Positions 27,578-36,224 of a DNA stretch of 64,000 nt are shown here, in pieces. Origin of the DNA: an uncultured Erythrobacter sp. (GTDB taxonomy: Bacteria > Pseudomonadota > Alphaproteobacteria > Sphingomonadales > Sphingomonadaceae). Positions within the stretch are counted from its first letter, which is position 1. Each line of letters starts with the position of its first letter. The position numbers and the translations under genes were made by a program. The stretch is taken from assembly GCA_947494705.1 (NCBI GenBank), contig CANLVN010000001.1:992001-1056000 (forward strand). Direction: 5' to 3'. The notes below the pieces were generated by a model. It saw nothing but the letters and a program-made list of their open reading frames with translations, made no database searches and had not been told where the DNA came from.

Positions 27578-27967
27578 CGTTTTTGAAGTTCTACGCTTCT
27601 CTACAACACTACGGAATATCTGTTAGTTCGGTTCAAGGGAGGAGCACCTTCGAAACCGCACAGGCGAATGCCATCTGGCCGGGATGCGCCCAATCACGGC
27701 CAATGCAACGCGACGGCAGCATTGCATCTACAGGTTCCGACTGCACGTTGTCTTCACAGGCATAGTCGCTCCCCTGGCCCAAGTGCGGATTCAAAAAAGG
27801 GCGGAGGTCTGCCGCCACGCCCGGATCAGGCCATGACGGATTGTCTGGCCTTGTGAATACATCGCCAGGCCTCGAAACAGGCGAACAGCCGTCCGCGCTC
27901 TGTCGAAGCCCGCTGAGAAAACAGGTAACAGATCCACGCAGCCTGCGCTTCCGCACCGATCCGCTGG
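27578..27967. other. Non-coding stretch downstream of the RepA-like gene
   Basis: About 390 bases after the inverted repeat. Frames exist on both strands but none has a ribosome site or a family-like product. I see nothing further here. Confidence 0.5.
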
Positions 27968-28171
27968 ATGCGAGCGAGCGGCAACGGGGTTCGAGAAGGG
28001 ATGGGGCTGGGTCGAACCAAGATCGATCAGCGTATGCGAGACGGCACTTTAGAGAGGACAAAGATAGGCCGGCGCACCCTGATCAGCATAGAGAGCATCG
28101 AACGGTTTGTAGGCCCCAGAGTAGCGCGACAAGGGCAACGAAAGACGAGAAGGTCTTCGGAAGGCATATGA
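27968..28171 (+). CDS. Second AlpA-like HTH protein, possibly degraded
   Basis: A 67-residue frame whose middle, GLGRTKIDQRMRDGTLERTKIGRRTLI then SIESIERFV, lines up with the HTH gene at 25997 (SLGRTKVYHLLAEGHLQSVKIG then ESLDAFV). The family's first helix (IAETMRRL) is missing: the sequence before GLGRTK does not look like it. Together with the poor start context, this suggests a copy that has lost its N-terminus. Confidence 0.5.
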   Translation: MRASGNGVREGMGLGRTKIDQRMRDGTLERTKIGRRTLISIESIERFVGPRVARQGQRKTRRSSEGI

Positions 28172-28474
28172 GCAGACCGTCAGTCGGTCATGGGGCCTGA
28201 TCCGCTAGCTCGTCGATATCTTTCTGCGAAAGGATGCACCCACTGCCGTCCTTCGCGCGACTGTGAACCTGTGCAAGCGTAAAGCGCTCAATTATCTGTG
28301 GGAAATGAAATTACGCCAATACCTGCTGCCATTATTACAAGCTAATTTCTTAGGTGATTGCCGTTGTGACAAAGCGGCCGCGCGCAAATAGATACGTCCG
28401 AATTTGTCATGCCTGTGTGCTGAAGATGCGCGATCTGCTTTCTCCCAGGCCGCCACGCCTCCACAGGAATCTGA
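28172..28474. other. Non-coding stretch before the sacsin-like gene
   Basis: About 300 bases, more AT-rich in the middle (near 28290-28350). It probably holds the promoter of the following gene; no gene or RNA seen. Confidence 0.45.
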
Positions 28475-30340
28475 ATGACCGCCCTAAAACATTCCCCGGA
28501 AACCACGATCCAACAAATCCAGACCCTGCTGCAGGAGGGCTACGGCACCGGCTTCACGATTTTCAAGGAACTGGTCCAGAACGCCGACGATGGGGGGGCC
28601 AGACGTTTGCTGCTTGCCGGACATGATGGCTTTCCTGAGGCGGAGAACCTTCTGTTGAGGGTGCCGGGTTTATTTGTGGCCAACGATGGCAGCGTAACGC
28701 GCGCGGACTGGGAAGGCCTTCAAAAGGCGGCTGGCGGCAGCAAGGGCGGCCAAGAAGCAGCGGTGGGCCGTTATGGTTTGGGACAAAAGGCGCTTTACCA
28801 CCTATGCGACGCTTATGCGGTGTTCGCGCGTCTCGATGGCGCGCCCGAGGCAACCTCGATGATCCTCAACCCCTATGAAGACATTCCGGTCGCGCACTAT
28901 GCCCAAGCCTGGAAAGAACTGAGCCGACACGACGAGACGCTGCTGGCGACTTGGGCCGAAGCTGCAGGAATGAGCGAGGGACTTGTCCTGCGCATCCCGC
29001 TACGGACCGAAGGCCTGCGCCCGGGGGATGACAGGCAGATGCGACTGACCGGCGCACACTGGACGGCGCAAGAGGCGATTACGGACATACGAGACGGGCA
29101 GCAGCTCCTTGCCGCTTTGGCGTGCCTGCGCCACCTTGAGGCCATCGAAATCACTTGCCCGGGCAAGCAGCCTTGGCGGGCGGAGGTAAGGCCGGGCTTT
29201 TCCCGTCTGGCTGGTCCGGGAGCGGCGGCACAGGCGCAAATGCAGGAGAGCATTGGCGGCTCCCTTGTCATCAATGGCATGGCGGCAACTGTCCACGGCG
29301 CGCAACGTAATGCGACCGGCGGCAATGCCGATGCGCTTCGCCACGATCCAGAGTGGCCCAAGGTCTGGACCCTTACTGGGCTTGATAGGGACAAGGCCAC
29401 ACCACACGGCGCTGCCATCGTCTGCCGTCATTCGGCGGCCGAGGGGGCGCAGGCGCGACTGCGGGTCTGGGACGCAGTCTATCTCCCTTTGGGAGACCCT
29501 GCGCGCGAAAGAGACAAAGAAAAGGTGCCGCTTGTCGATGCGGCGCTGGAGGGCAAGGAGAACGTCGAACTGATCGTGCACGGCGATTTCTTCGTATCAA
29601 GTGACCGCAGGTCACTCCATCGAGGGAATGACATCAAGGCGCGCTGGAACGCCGAACTGCAGCGAGAAGCTGCACTTCCATGCGTCCTCAATGCAGTGGC
29701 TAGTGACATTGCCGCCTTGCCAGACAACCCCGCGTGCTACGACCTGATAAAGGCATTGCAGAATGCGAACGTCTGGTGGTCAGCCAATGCCGCCGCTATC
29801 TGCGGGGAGCGAGCGCTGGCCTGCGTGGCCGATGGCAAAGGCCAGCGCTGGGGGATCGAACCCGCCGCCAGTCTGCGCCCCGTTCCGGTCGGCGACGCGA
29901 CCCGCCCGCGTAGGCTGGACGACGCCTGGCCAGGTTTTGCCGAATGGCGCAAGCAGCACGGCATCGTGCTTGCCCTAGGCCGCACGCTTAGCGCTGCCGC
30001 TCCGGCTTGGAGCGACAGTGAGCTGGCCGCCATTATCGATGGCATGGGCCAGGCGGCATGGAGCAGCATGAAGGCGGCAGAAACGCTGTCTGCCTTGCTC
30101 GAAGCGCAGCCAAACGGCTACGTGCTGCTGGGCGAACTTGCGCAAAAGAGCCTCGGTGAGAGCTTACGCGCTGCGTTAGTTGCCAAAAGTAAAATGGCAC
30201 CGACGGTCCTGCTAAAAAAGCTCACCCGTCACCTCGACGAATCTGTTCGACAACGAGCGCGCCGAAACCGAACGGGGCTGGCGGCTGTCCGAGCGCGGGT
30301 GGAGGCAGAAGGGATAGCGCGATCATCCGGTCGGCAATGA
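28475..30340 (+). CDS. Sacsin-type GHKL ATPase, probably truncated at the C-terminus
   Basis: A 621-residue protein with a Hsp90-like ATP-binding domain of the sacsin type at its N-terminus. The N-box FKELVQNADDGGA is at residues 30-42 (Glu32, Asn36, Asp38 or 39). A later glycine box VGRYGLGQKALYHL is at about 97-110, and IVHGDFFVSSDRR near 370 also fits sacsin-like ATPases. These proteins occur in bacterial defence islands, usually as much longer polypeptides with nuclease or other effector ends. Here the last 35 residues turn into Arg-rich sequence (SVRQRARRNRTGLAAVRARVEAEG) that overlaps the remnant of an unrelated minus-strand gene. This suggests recombination removed the original 3' part. 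AGGAA precedes the ATG. Confidence 0.75.
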   Translation: MTALKHSPETTIQQIQTLLQEGYGTGFTIFKELVQNADDGGARRLLLAGHDGFPEAENLLLRVPGLFVANDGSVTRADWEGLQKAAGGSKGGQEAAVGRYGLGQKALYHLCDAYAVFARLDGAPEATSMILNPYEDIPVAHYAQAWKELSRHDETLLATWAEAAGMSEGLVLRIPLRTEGLRPGDDRQMRLTGAHWTAQEAITDIRDGQQLLAALACLRHLEAIEITCPGKQPWRAEVRPGFSRLAGPGAAAQAQMQESIGGSLVINGMAATVHGAQRNATGGNADALRHDPEWPKVWTLTGLDRDKATPHGAAIVCRHSAAEGAQARLRVWDAVYLPLGDPARERDKEKVPLVDAALEGKENVELIVHGDFFVSSDRRSLHRGNDIKARWNAELQREAALPCVLNAVASDIAALPDNPACYDLIKALQNANVWWSANAAAICGERALACVADGKGQRWGIEPAASLRPVPVGDATRPRRLDDAWPGFAEWRKQHGIVLALGRTLSAAAPAWSDSELAAIIDGMGQAAWSSMKAAETLSALLEAQPNGYVLLGELAQKSLGESLRAALVAKSKMAPTVLLKKLTRHLDESVRQRARRNRTGLAAVRARVEAEGIARSSGRQ

Positions 30341-30359
30341 CCAGCGGGTGTTTAATCAT
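30222..30359 (-). pseudogene. 5' remnant of a minus-strand gene (45 codons)
   Basis: ATG at 30359 has an excellent ribosome site (GAGGAG, seven bases ahead) and a plausible start, MIKHPLVIADRMIALSLLPPP. It stays open only until TGA at 30222, inside the end of the sacsin-like gene. It follows the same hairpin-then-gene pattern as the block at 30,456-33,885. It is probably the leading piece of a fifth gene of that block, cut at the junction. Confidence 0.45.
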
Positions 30360-30379
30360 TTTGGTGCTCCTCAATGCAC

Positions 30380-30411
30380 GAGCGGGCGGTCGCCAATGGC
30401 GCCGCCCGCTC
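30380..30411. terminator. Intergenic hairpin
   Basis: GAGCGGGCGG and CCGCCCGCTC pair, with CGCCA/TGGCG continuing the stem after one bulge. It lies between the minus-strand gene ending at 30456 and the remnant starting at 30359. No T-run follows, so it may attenuate or protect mRNA rather than terminate. Confidence 0.6.
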
Positions 30412-30455
30412 GGAAGAAATTGGTCGTTGTAAATGGTGTTTGAAAAGCCTCTCAG

Positions 30456-31250
30456 TCATCCGTCAGGCGGTGACGGCTGATCAGCGAGAGCAAGCTGCAG
30501 GAAGTGTTCGCTCAGGGCCTGCGCGCCTTGCTCGTTCGCGAGCGAACCCCACGGCTGCCAGCGCTCTACTCGTAGGGCCATCCAGGCGAACAGCCGGTCG
30601 CGTGCATGGGTGTCGGGCAATTCGATCGCCCACAGCGTCCTCGAGAGTGGCATGTTGCTCCCGATTCTGGCACCGAGCAGCTTGATTGCCGCCCTACCCT
30701 CCAGTGTATCGCGCACGAACCGGAAAGGCAGGTCTGTGGTGCGGGCTTCAATCTCCGCAAGCACGCGCTCGCGATATTCGCGCGTGGCACCCCCATCGAG
30801 GCCGCGAGTGAGGCCGAGTGAGCCAAGGCCGATCGGAAGACCCGCATAATCTGTCGAACGGGTCGAGGCGAGCATAAGCAGGACCGCCCGGCCTTCGGCC
30901 GTCAGGCCGTAGGCTCCACGCTCCGTGAGCAAACCGACGGCTTCGAGCCAGTTTTCGTAATGGGCGCGCAGCGTCCACGATCCCTCGCAAAGATCCAGAA
31001 CCCGCTCCTCGATAGGCACGAGGTCCCGACTATGCGCGGCAAGGATCGTGAGCATGAATTCCAGCTGGGAATCGACCAGTTCCGAATAGCGACCTGGCAT
31101 TCCGAGGCGTCCATTCCAGAGGCAATGACGCACGCTCTCCCATCGGTTGCCGTCTTCATCAATGAGGTCATTCCGACCCGGATCCACGTGAAGCCAGTAG
31201 CCCCAAGGGAGGCTGGCATTGCGGCGGTCCTGAAAAGCACGGTTGTCCAT
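30456..31250 (-). CDS. Hypothetical protein of a mobile-element block (264 aa)
   Basis: The start at 31250 (MDNRAFQDRRNAS) has GGAGG five bases ahead. A GTG at 31265 overlapping the previous stop is the other option. The protein is soluble and alpha-rich, and the segment WTLRAHYENWLEAVGLLTERGAYGLTAEGRAVLLML near residues 95-130 has the shape of a winged helix. No catalytic motif seen. Last complete gene of the minus-strand block, coupled to the 221-residue gene. I do not recognise the family. Confidence 0.65.
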   Translation of the reverse strand: MDNRAFQDRRNASLPWGYWLHVDPGRNDLIDEDGNRWESVRHCLWNGRLGMPGRYSELVDSQLEFMLTILAAHSRDLVPIEERVLDLCEGSWTLRAHYENWLEAVGLLTERGAYGLTAEGRAVLLMLASTRSTDYAGLPIGLGSLGLTRGLDGGATREYRERVLAEIEARTTDLPFRFVRDTLEGRAAIKLLGARIGSNMPLSRTLWAIELPDTHARDRLFAWMALRVERWQPWGSLANEQGAQALSEHFLQLALADQPSPPDG

Positions 31251-31261
31251 ATTCGCCTCCA

Positions 31262-31927
31262 TCACGCCTGGTCTTCGTAAATGGCGCGAGAGCCGATCTG
31301 CAACGGCTTGCTGCTTCCCTCGACAGGTCGATACGCGAAGGCTTTCAGTGCGCGCGCCAGACTGCGGACTTCCGCGAAGACGTAATGCATGTCCCGGTAG
31401 GTCTCACCCTCCTCGCGGTAGCGGTCGGGCTTGATACCAGTCGGCACGAGGTCGCCCGGATGAGATGTCCGAAACCCGAACCACCACTTGTCGTCATGGT
31501 GATCTGCTCCTGGCGCGTGGCTAGGTGCTCCGGTCGGTCGGATATGGCACACGCGGACTGCCTCGGGTCCGTAATTTCGGCAAGGTTCGGCGTAATCGAC
31601 GCCGCCATGGGAAGCGTTGCGCACGGCTCGAGGAAGAGCATCATGATTATAGGCATGAAGCGGATGATCAAGATCGACGGAGACATAGCCGGATAGCGTC
31701 CCGTTTTCCTGTCGCAGGATGATGCAGTCCAGTCCGGTCTCGGGGTCTTTCCAGGCGATCTTCCCGGGCTCTTCAGACCAGGGTCCACGCTCCGTTGGTT
31801 GCCGCTCGGGCAGGCGATAGAATTGTTCGGGCCGGATTTCCGTATTGGCGATAGCGAAGGTTTGCGGCAGGGCAGGAGCGGTCGATTTCGTCGGCGCAAG
31901 CGCCTTGGAGGTCTTCTTCTTGGGCAT
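31262..31927 (-). CDS. Hypothetical protein of a mobile-element block (221 aa)
   Basis: Starts MPKKKTSKALAPTKSTAP, a basic Ala/Lys/Pro-rich leader of about 25 residues, followed by a compact domain rich in Trp, His and Tyr (KIAWKDPETGLDCIILRQENG, WWFGFRTSHPGDLVPTGIKPDRY). No signal peptide or known catalytic motif. ATG 31927 is preferred over an in-frame start at 31957, which lies inside the hairpin upstream. It ends overlapping the next gene. Family not recognised. Confidence 0.65.
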   Translation of the reverse strand: MPKKKTSKALAPTKSTAPALPQTFAIANTEIRPEQFYRLPERQPTERGPWSEEPGKIAWKDPETGLDCIILRQENGTLSGYVSVDLDHPLHAYNHDALPRAVRNASHGGVDYAEPCRNYGPEAVRVCHIRPTGAPSHAPGADHHDDKWWFGFRTSHPGDLVPTGIKPDRYREEGETYRDMHYVFAEVRSLARALKAFAYRPVEGSSKPLQIGSRAIYEDQA

Positions 31928-31946
31928 TGGTATTCTCCATTGAAAA

Positions 31947-31975
31947 AGGGCCGCCACACGATCGTGGACGGCCCT
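31947..31975 (-). terminator. Hairpin terminator between block genes
   Basis: On the minus strand AGGGCCGTCCACGATCGTGT followed by GGCGGCCCT folds into a hairpin and is followed by TTTTTC. It lies between the exonuclease-like gene ending at 32032 and the start at 31927. Confidence 0.72.
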
Positions 31976-32031
31976 GGAAGGTTGACGGGGTATCGAAGGT
32001 GTCCGCGGGAGGCGGACGGGAAGCGCGATGT

Positions 32032-32916
32032 CTACATGACCCTCTCTCCTTCCCGGTTAGATGAGCCATCGACGTGGTAGACCACGCCTTTCAATCGATG
32101 GCGCGCATGCCGCGCCCGCACCCAGGGCTTGAGCGTGCGGGTCACGAACTCGCTGTTCGGCTGCGCTGCTTGTGCCGCTTCGACGATCGCGAGGTCGGTC
32201 GTCATCTGGTCGCAGGTGATCTGGCCGAGAGCGACCCAGTGACGAACCGCAAGGAGCGCGGTCGCCAATGTATCGGCGAGGCACTGTTCTCGAACGGTTG
32301 TCCACTCGCCTCTCTCGACAAGTTTGCCGATCGAACTGGCGGCTATCGGCTTGGCTGGAACTGAAAGTGCCGCAGCATACTCACCGAGGTGCGGGTTCTC
32401 CGCCAAGCCTGCCACGGCCCGACACAGATCAACGCGCTCGCCTGCGTGCGGCGAGAGGTTGCGCAACTGATCGGGAAGGAGGAGGCAATGCTCTGTTGCA
32501 CAACGACGCAGGACGGGCAGATCGCGGAACTCCCCTCCCCATGTGACGAATGCGGCACAAGGATCGGTGCTGAGCGTATCGAACAGGCTGTCGACGATGT
32601 CGACCTCGGCTGAGTCTTCCATCGTCCGGACGAACGGCCCCTCAATTCGCGGGCTAGTCTCGCCGGCGACGAAGGTGAGACTAATCCAACTCGCCGCAGC
32701 GATTCGGTCGAATGGCCACCGGATCATCGCTGCATCTTTGCCCTCCTGGGTCTTGTATCCATGGTGTCGCGAACGGTCCCACAGGAACTCGAAATCGGCG
32801 ACGATGAGAGAGCGAGTTGACCTGCCCTCCTCGCTGCCATTCCGGGCTGCGAAACTGCGAGCCTGCCGCTCGAGGTCCTGCACGAACCTGTCCATGCGGT
32901 CTGATTGATTGGTCAT
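32032..32916 (-). CDS. PolB-type 3'-5' exonuclease-like protein
   Basis: A 294-residue protein with features of the DEDD exonuclease fold: the Exo I pair Asp41-x-Glu43 in LIVADFEFLW, then an Exo II-like FVTWGGEFRDLPVLRRCA, which recalls the T-x-N-G-x-x-F-D-x-P-x-L pattern of the PolB-related group with changes. The helical C-terminus has a basic tail (WVRARHARHRLKG). It would trim DNA or RNA 3' ends. Start ATG 32916 follows an AGGAAT-like site; the longer frame to 32943 overlaps the upstream hairpin. It is flanked by hairpins on both sides, like the other genes of this block. Confidence 0.6.
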   Translation of the reverse strand: MTNQSDRMDRFVQDLERQARSFAARNGSEEGRSTRSLIVADFEFLWDRSRHHGYKTQEGKDAAMIRWPFDRIAAASWISLTFVAGETSPRIEGPFVRTMEDSAEVDIVDSLFDTLSTDPCAAFVTWGGEFRDLPVLRRCATEHCLLLPDQLRNLSPHAGERVDLCRAVAGLAENPHLGEYAAALSVPAKPIAASSIGKLVERGEWTTVREQCLADTLATALLAVRHWVALGQITCDQMTTDLAIVEAAQAAQPNSEFVTRTLKPWVRARHARHRLKGVVYHVDGSSNREGERVM

Positions 32917-32942
32917 GGCAATATTCCTTGTCTGAAAAAGCA

Positions 32943-32966
32943 AAGGCCCGCCGGTGGGCGGGCCTT
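32943..32966 (-). terminator. Hairpin terminator after the DnaQ-like gene
   Basis: AAGGCCCGCC, GGTG, GGCGGGCCTT: a perfect 10-bp stem. On the minus strand it is followed by TGCTTTTTC. It separates the two exonuclease genes. Confidence 0.8.
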
Positions 32967-32997
32967 GCTCATGGGGTGTTGGTTGTAGTGAAAGAGA

Positions 32998-33885
32998 TCA
33001 GCGGTGCCGCTCTTGGGCGGTTACGGTCCTGAGCGTCGGCGCCGGCAGGCCCTCGGTGTAGAACCAGGCTTCCTCGTGCGGGACGAGACTTTCTTCCAGT
33101 TCCTTCTCCCAGACGCGGTGCATCGCATTCCAGCGATACTGCCGGGCCTTGAGGACATCCTTCTTGCCGATCGGCGCGCGGGTCGCCTGCACAAGCACGG
33201 TGGTGCGATCAGCACCTTCGAGGAGACGCTCGAGATGACTGCGTTCCGGGTCCTTGCCCCAGCCCCGCCGGCGCTGCTGGAGAAGCCAGAACAGCGACCA
33301 CACATCGTCGCCAGCACGATGCGCGTTGCTGTGCCATCCTTCTTGCGCCAGCAGCCACTGCTGGGCGCGTCCGTCCATCCCGGCGCGCAGCCAGTCGACG
33401 TCCTTCATCGAACACGCCCATGCGGCCCCTTTGATCTGCGGATAGCGGCGCTCCAGCCAGCTGACTTCGAAGGCGGCGTGATGCGCCACCAACAGGTCCG
33501 CGCGGTCCAGCATCGCCAGCACCTCTTCGTCGGGGATCTTCCGACCAACGAGGTGATGGTTCGCAAGACCCGTAATCCAGGTGATGCGGGGGTCGATCTC
33601 AGCCTGCGGATCTTCCTGCCAGACCCTGGGCGCGATGTGGTTGAGAACCTCGCCATTCTCGCCGACCCAGACGAGCATGATCGCAAGTTCCATGATGCGA
33701 TCATTGGCGGGATCGAGGCCAGTCGTCTCGAGGTCAATCAGCGCCACACAGCGTGCGTAGGGTGGCGCGCCTTTCGGCACATTCGAATAGGGCCGAGGAA
33801 CAGCCCGTAGCAAGCGGTAATTCGGGTCCGTTTCGAGGTGCCGAGCGACGTCCTCGTTTTCAGGATTCAGGTGTTCGATATTCAT
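32998..33885 (-). CDS. DnaQ-like (DEDDh) 3'-5' exonuclease
   Basis: A 295-residue protein. Exo I is LIDLETTGLDPAND with Asp51 and Glu53; Exo II lies in VAHHAAFEVSWLERRYP, where the usual N-x-x-F-D is changed to A-x-F-E; Exo III is HRAGDDVWSLFWLL with the His-x4-Asp of the DEDDh class. A C-terminal region of about 90 residues (RATRAPIGKKDVLKARQYRWN onward) is extra to the exonuclease fold. The start at 33885 matches the family; the frame runs a further 24 codons upstream without a ribosome site. First gene of the minus-strand block. Confidence 0.85.
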   Translation of the reverse strand: MNIEHLNPENEDVARHLETDPNYRLLRAVPRPYSNVPKGAPPYARCVALIDLETTGLDPANDRIMELAIMLVWVGENGEVLNHIAPRVWQEDPQAEIDPRITWITGLANHHLVGRKIPDEEVLAMLDRADLLVAHHAAFEVSWLERRYPQIKGAAWACSMKDVDWLRAGMDGRAQQWLLAQEGWHSNAHRAGDDVWSLFWLLQQRRRGWGKDPERSHLERLLEGADRTTVLVQATRAPIGKKDVLKARQYRWNAMHRVWEKELEESLVPHEEAWFYTEGLPAPTLRTVTAQERHR

Positions 33886-34466
33886 GAAATTTGCCTTTCG
33901 GTTCGTATCCGAACCGACGAGGCGAATGCCGAGTGTTTCACACCCTTTTCCACTCACCTCGCCGGTTCAACCGGCAGGTCCTTCTGAAGTTATCGAAATT
34001 AAATTCGGCCCGCAGCTATCAGCGGTAGGGTCCGCTAAACCCCAAGGTGTCGCCACACCGCCCCAGGCCATGGCAGGCCGCACCACGCGAGGAGGCTTCT
34101 AAAAGCCGACGTGCGAGCCTTTGGCGAGCTATACTCGTCGGACCTCCAGTCCGAACGAGCGCAGCAAAATGGTTCGCTCCGTAGGTGCGGCCCATTTTGA
34201 GGTATTGCGCCTAAAAAACTGAGTGCGATCATTTACCAAGAAATTGTTCGTCAGCGATAATTCTGTTGCCGCGAACGATTTCGGGAATACCGTTCGAAAT
34301 CTTTAATATGGCTTCGCGAACCCGCTTCATGATGGGGTTCGCAGGCTCTCCTTCTTCTCGATGCGGAAAGAACCATCGCTTTGGAAGGGACCCCCTTTTC
34401 CTTCGCTACGAACAAAAATTGATGGGGCGTTTGGCATACCCGCTAACCGCATCCTAAAACCATGAG
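33886..34466. other. Divergent intergenic region, 581 bp
   Basis: Lies between the DnaQ-like gene and the three-gene operon, so it should hold promoters for both. A small hairpin GGCTT-CTAA-AAGCC lies at about 34,092-34,105. No frame here has a ribosome site plus a protein-like composition, and I see no RNA gene. Confidence 0.5.
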
Positions 34467-36224
34467 ATGCTCGAAGATGACCCTCACCACGCCTATCGCG
34501 AATTGCTCAACCGGACTGCGCTAGCGATCATTCCCGACGCGACCGCTGAGGACGCGGAAATCAGCAAGCGATTACGGCGGATCCGAAGCCATCTCAAAAA
34601 CGGCGCCAGCTATGACAAGCTCTCGCAGGATATGCAGTTCGCGCGCAATCCCGCGCTTGTTTCAACTCATAAGAACAAGACTCGCAGGAGGCTGAGTAGA
34701 ACCGTCGAACTGACAACCAAGGCAGCTGCAGAAGCAACTGCAGATGCTCTAGCAAAGAACCTCGTGGCTGAGCAGGCCAAGCTCGAATTGGAGCTGTTCG
34801 ACAGCGCCGAACCGCTCGCCGAGGACATCCCCCAGTCGCGAGAAAACCCAAGCGAGGATGGATACAACCTTCGCTATCTCAAGCGACTTATCGGACAGTT
34901 TTCTGCTCATGATGTAAGCCGCTCCGCCGTTCAGTCCGCCCCATCTTATGCCCTTTCCATAGCCGCCGAACTCATTGGGTGGGCAACGCGCGATCGAGAG
35001 TTCGAGGATCCTCAGAACCCCATTCCGCATCTCCATCAAGTCGGCGTTTTCGAATGTTGGCGTGACGAACTTTCCGATGAAGAAGCAGTATGGATCGACC
35101 GTGCGGCGGCGCTTGATCGCACGTGTGTCATGGATGAAGTTCGCCGAGTCTTCGGCATCGATTTGCCTATCGATTATCCAATGTCGAGTGCTGCGCTCAT
35201 GGGTATGGCACGACTCGCAGACGAGGATAATCCCATGGCCAAAATCGACTGGGATCTGCATCGAACTGCGGGAGAAAAACTCGAATCCAACGAAGTAGCA
35301 TTCGTGCAATCGAGCCTCGGCCTAGACGAAAGTAGGCGCGCCGCCGCGGAGGCGACGGTCTCGTTTCTCAAGCGCCGTATCGAGGACGAGACGATCCGAA
35401 ATTTCGAGCTCTCGGTGCCATTCGGTCACATTCGTCTTATGATCGATGAGCTCGATCCCGCGAGCAACGAGACGGACGACTGGGTGCCGCGCTTCTGCGA
35501 GAAAATCCAGGCGCTGGCCGAGCAACTTGCTCCCGTAGTCAGGAGTGAGGAGGTCTTCTTCGCGCTGATGCATGCGGCGCACGAGCACAGTTTCGCGAAG
35601 GTGAAATTCGACGAAATGGATGCCGTCAGGCGCGCTGGCGACAGGCACCGGCGCAACATGGAATCACTCGACGATGCGCTGGCTTCTGGCATGCAGTTCA
35701 AGTTCCGCAGCGATGGCAAGGTAGTTCTCGGGGACGACCCCGACTTCCATCTTATTGCCCAGCAACCGATGACCCGCGAGACCTACATGACGTCACAGTC
35801 CATCCCGCTCCTCGATGAAGAGTTAGTGGAATACGGATCGCCCGAAGAAGCGCAGCAGGTGCCTCCGCCACAGGATGAAGAGAACGCTCAAGCGAGCGAA
35901 ACGCCGCCTGCTAGCGGCGCTGAACCGAACACCTCGCTTGATGCAAGTGGCACCGATCAATCGCCCCCTCTCGCCCAAGGAGAAGAAGCCCAATCGCAGG
36001 CATGGACCGGACTCAGCGATGACCTGGGGGACGAGGCCGCGGAACGCGGTGAGAGCGTCTCTGACGGAAATGATGCGACTTCGCGTGAGGTTGATGCCGC
36101 CTTTCTTTCGGAAGCCAAGATCGCCTCAACGGAAGTCACCATACTGCCTCCTAGCCGCAAACATGAGCGCGAACACAGACATCAAGCGTCTCTGTTCGAC
36201 GTCGACGACAAGGACGTCATATGA
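34467..36224 (+). CDS. Hypothetical protein, first gene of a coupled three-gene operon (585 aa)
   Basis: A soluble, mostly helical protein. Residues 30-110 are charged and probably coiled (KRLRRIRSHLKNG, then RTVELTTKAAAEATADALAKNLVAEQAKLELELFD); a folded middle spans about 130-440. From 450 to 560 it is acidic and disordered (Glu/Gln/Ser/Pro-rich). The last residues, HRHQASLFDVDD, resemble the short beta-clamp-binding type peptide Q-x-S-L-F, an intriguing but unproven match. No P-loop, nuclease or membrane motif seen. The stop overlaps the next gene by four bases. I do not recognise the family. Confidence 0.7.
   Translation: MLEDDPHHAYRELLNRTALAIIPDATAEDAEISKRLRRIRSHLKNGASYDKLSQDMQFARNPALVSTHKNKTRRRLSRTVELTTKAAAEATADALAKNLVAEQAKLELELFDSAEPLAEDIPQSRENPSEDGYNLRYLKRLIGQFSAHDVSRSAVQSAPSYALSIAAELIGWATRDREFEDPQNPIPHLHQVGVFECWRDELSDEEAVWIDRAAALDRTCVMDEVRRVFGIDLPIDYPMSSAALMGMARLADEDNPMAKIDWDLHRTAGEKLESNEVAFVQSSLGLDESRRAAAEATVSFLKRRIEDETIRNFELSVPFGHIRLMIDELDPASNETDDWVPRFCEKIQALAEQLAPVVRSEEVFFALMHAAHEHSFAKVKFDEMDAVRRAGDRHRRNMESLDDALASGMQFKFRSDGKVVLGDDPDFHLIAQQPMTRETYMTSQSIPLLDEELVEYGSPEEAQQVPPPQDEENAQASETPPASGAEPNTSLDASGTDQSPPLAQGEEAQSQAWTGLSDDLGDEAAERGESVSDGNDATSREVDAAFLSEAKIASTEVTILPPSRKHEREHRHQASLFDVDDKDVI

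Noticed and set aside
27826-28020. 64-codon minus-strand frame opposite the second HTH remnant
   Set aside because: The product looks protein-like (IGAEAQAAWICYLFSQRAST), but the start is TTG without a ribosome site and it overlaps the HTH-like frame, so it was not called.
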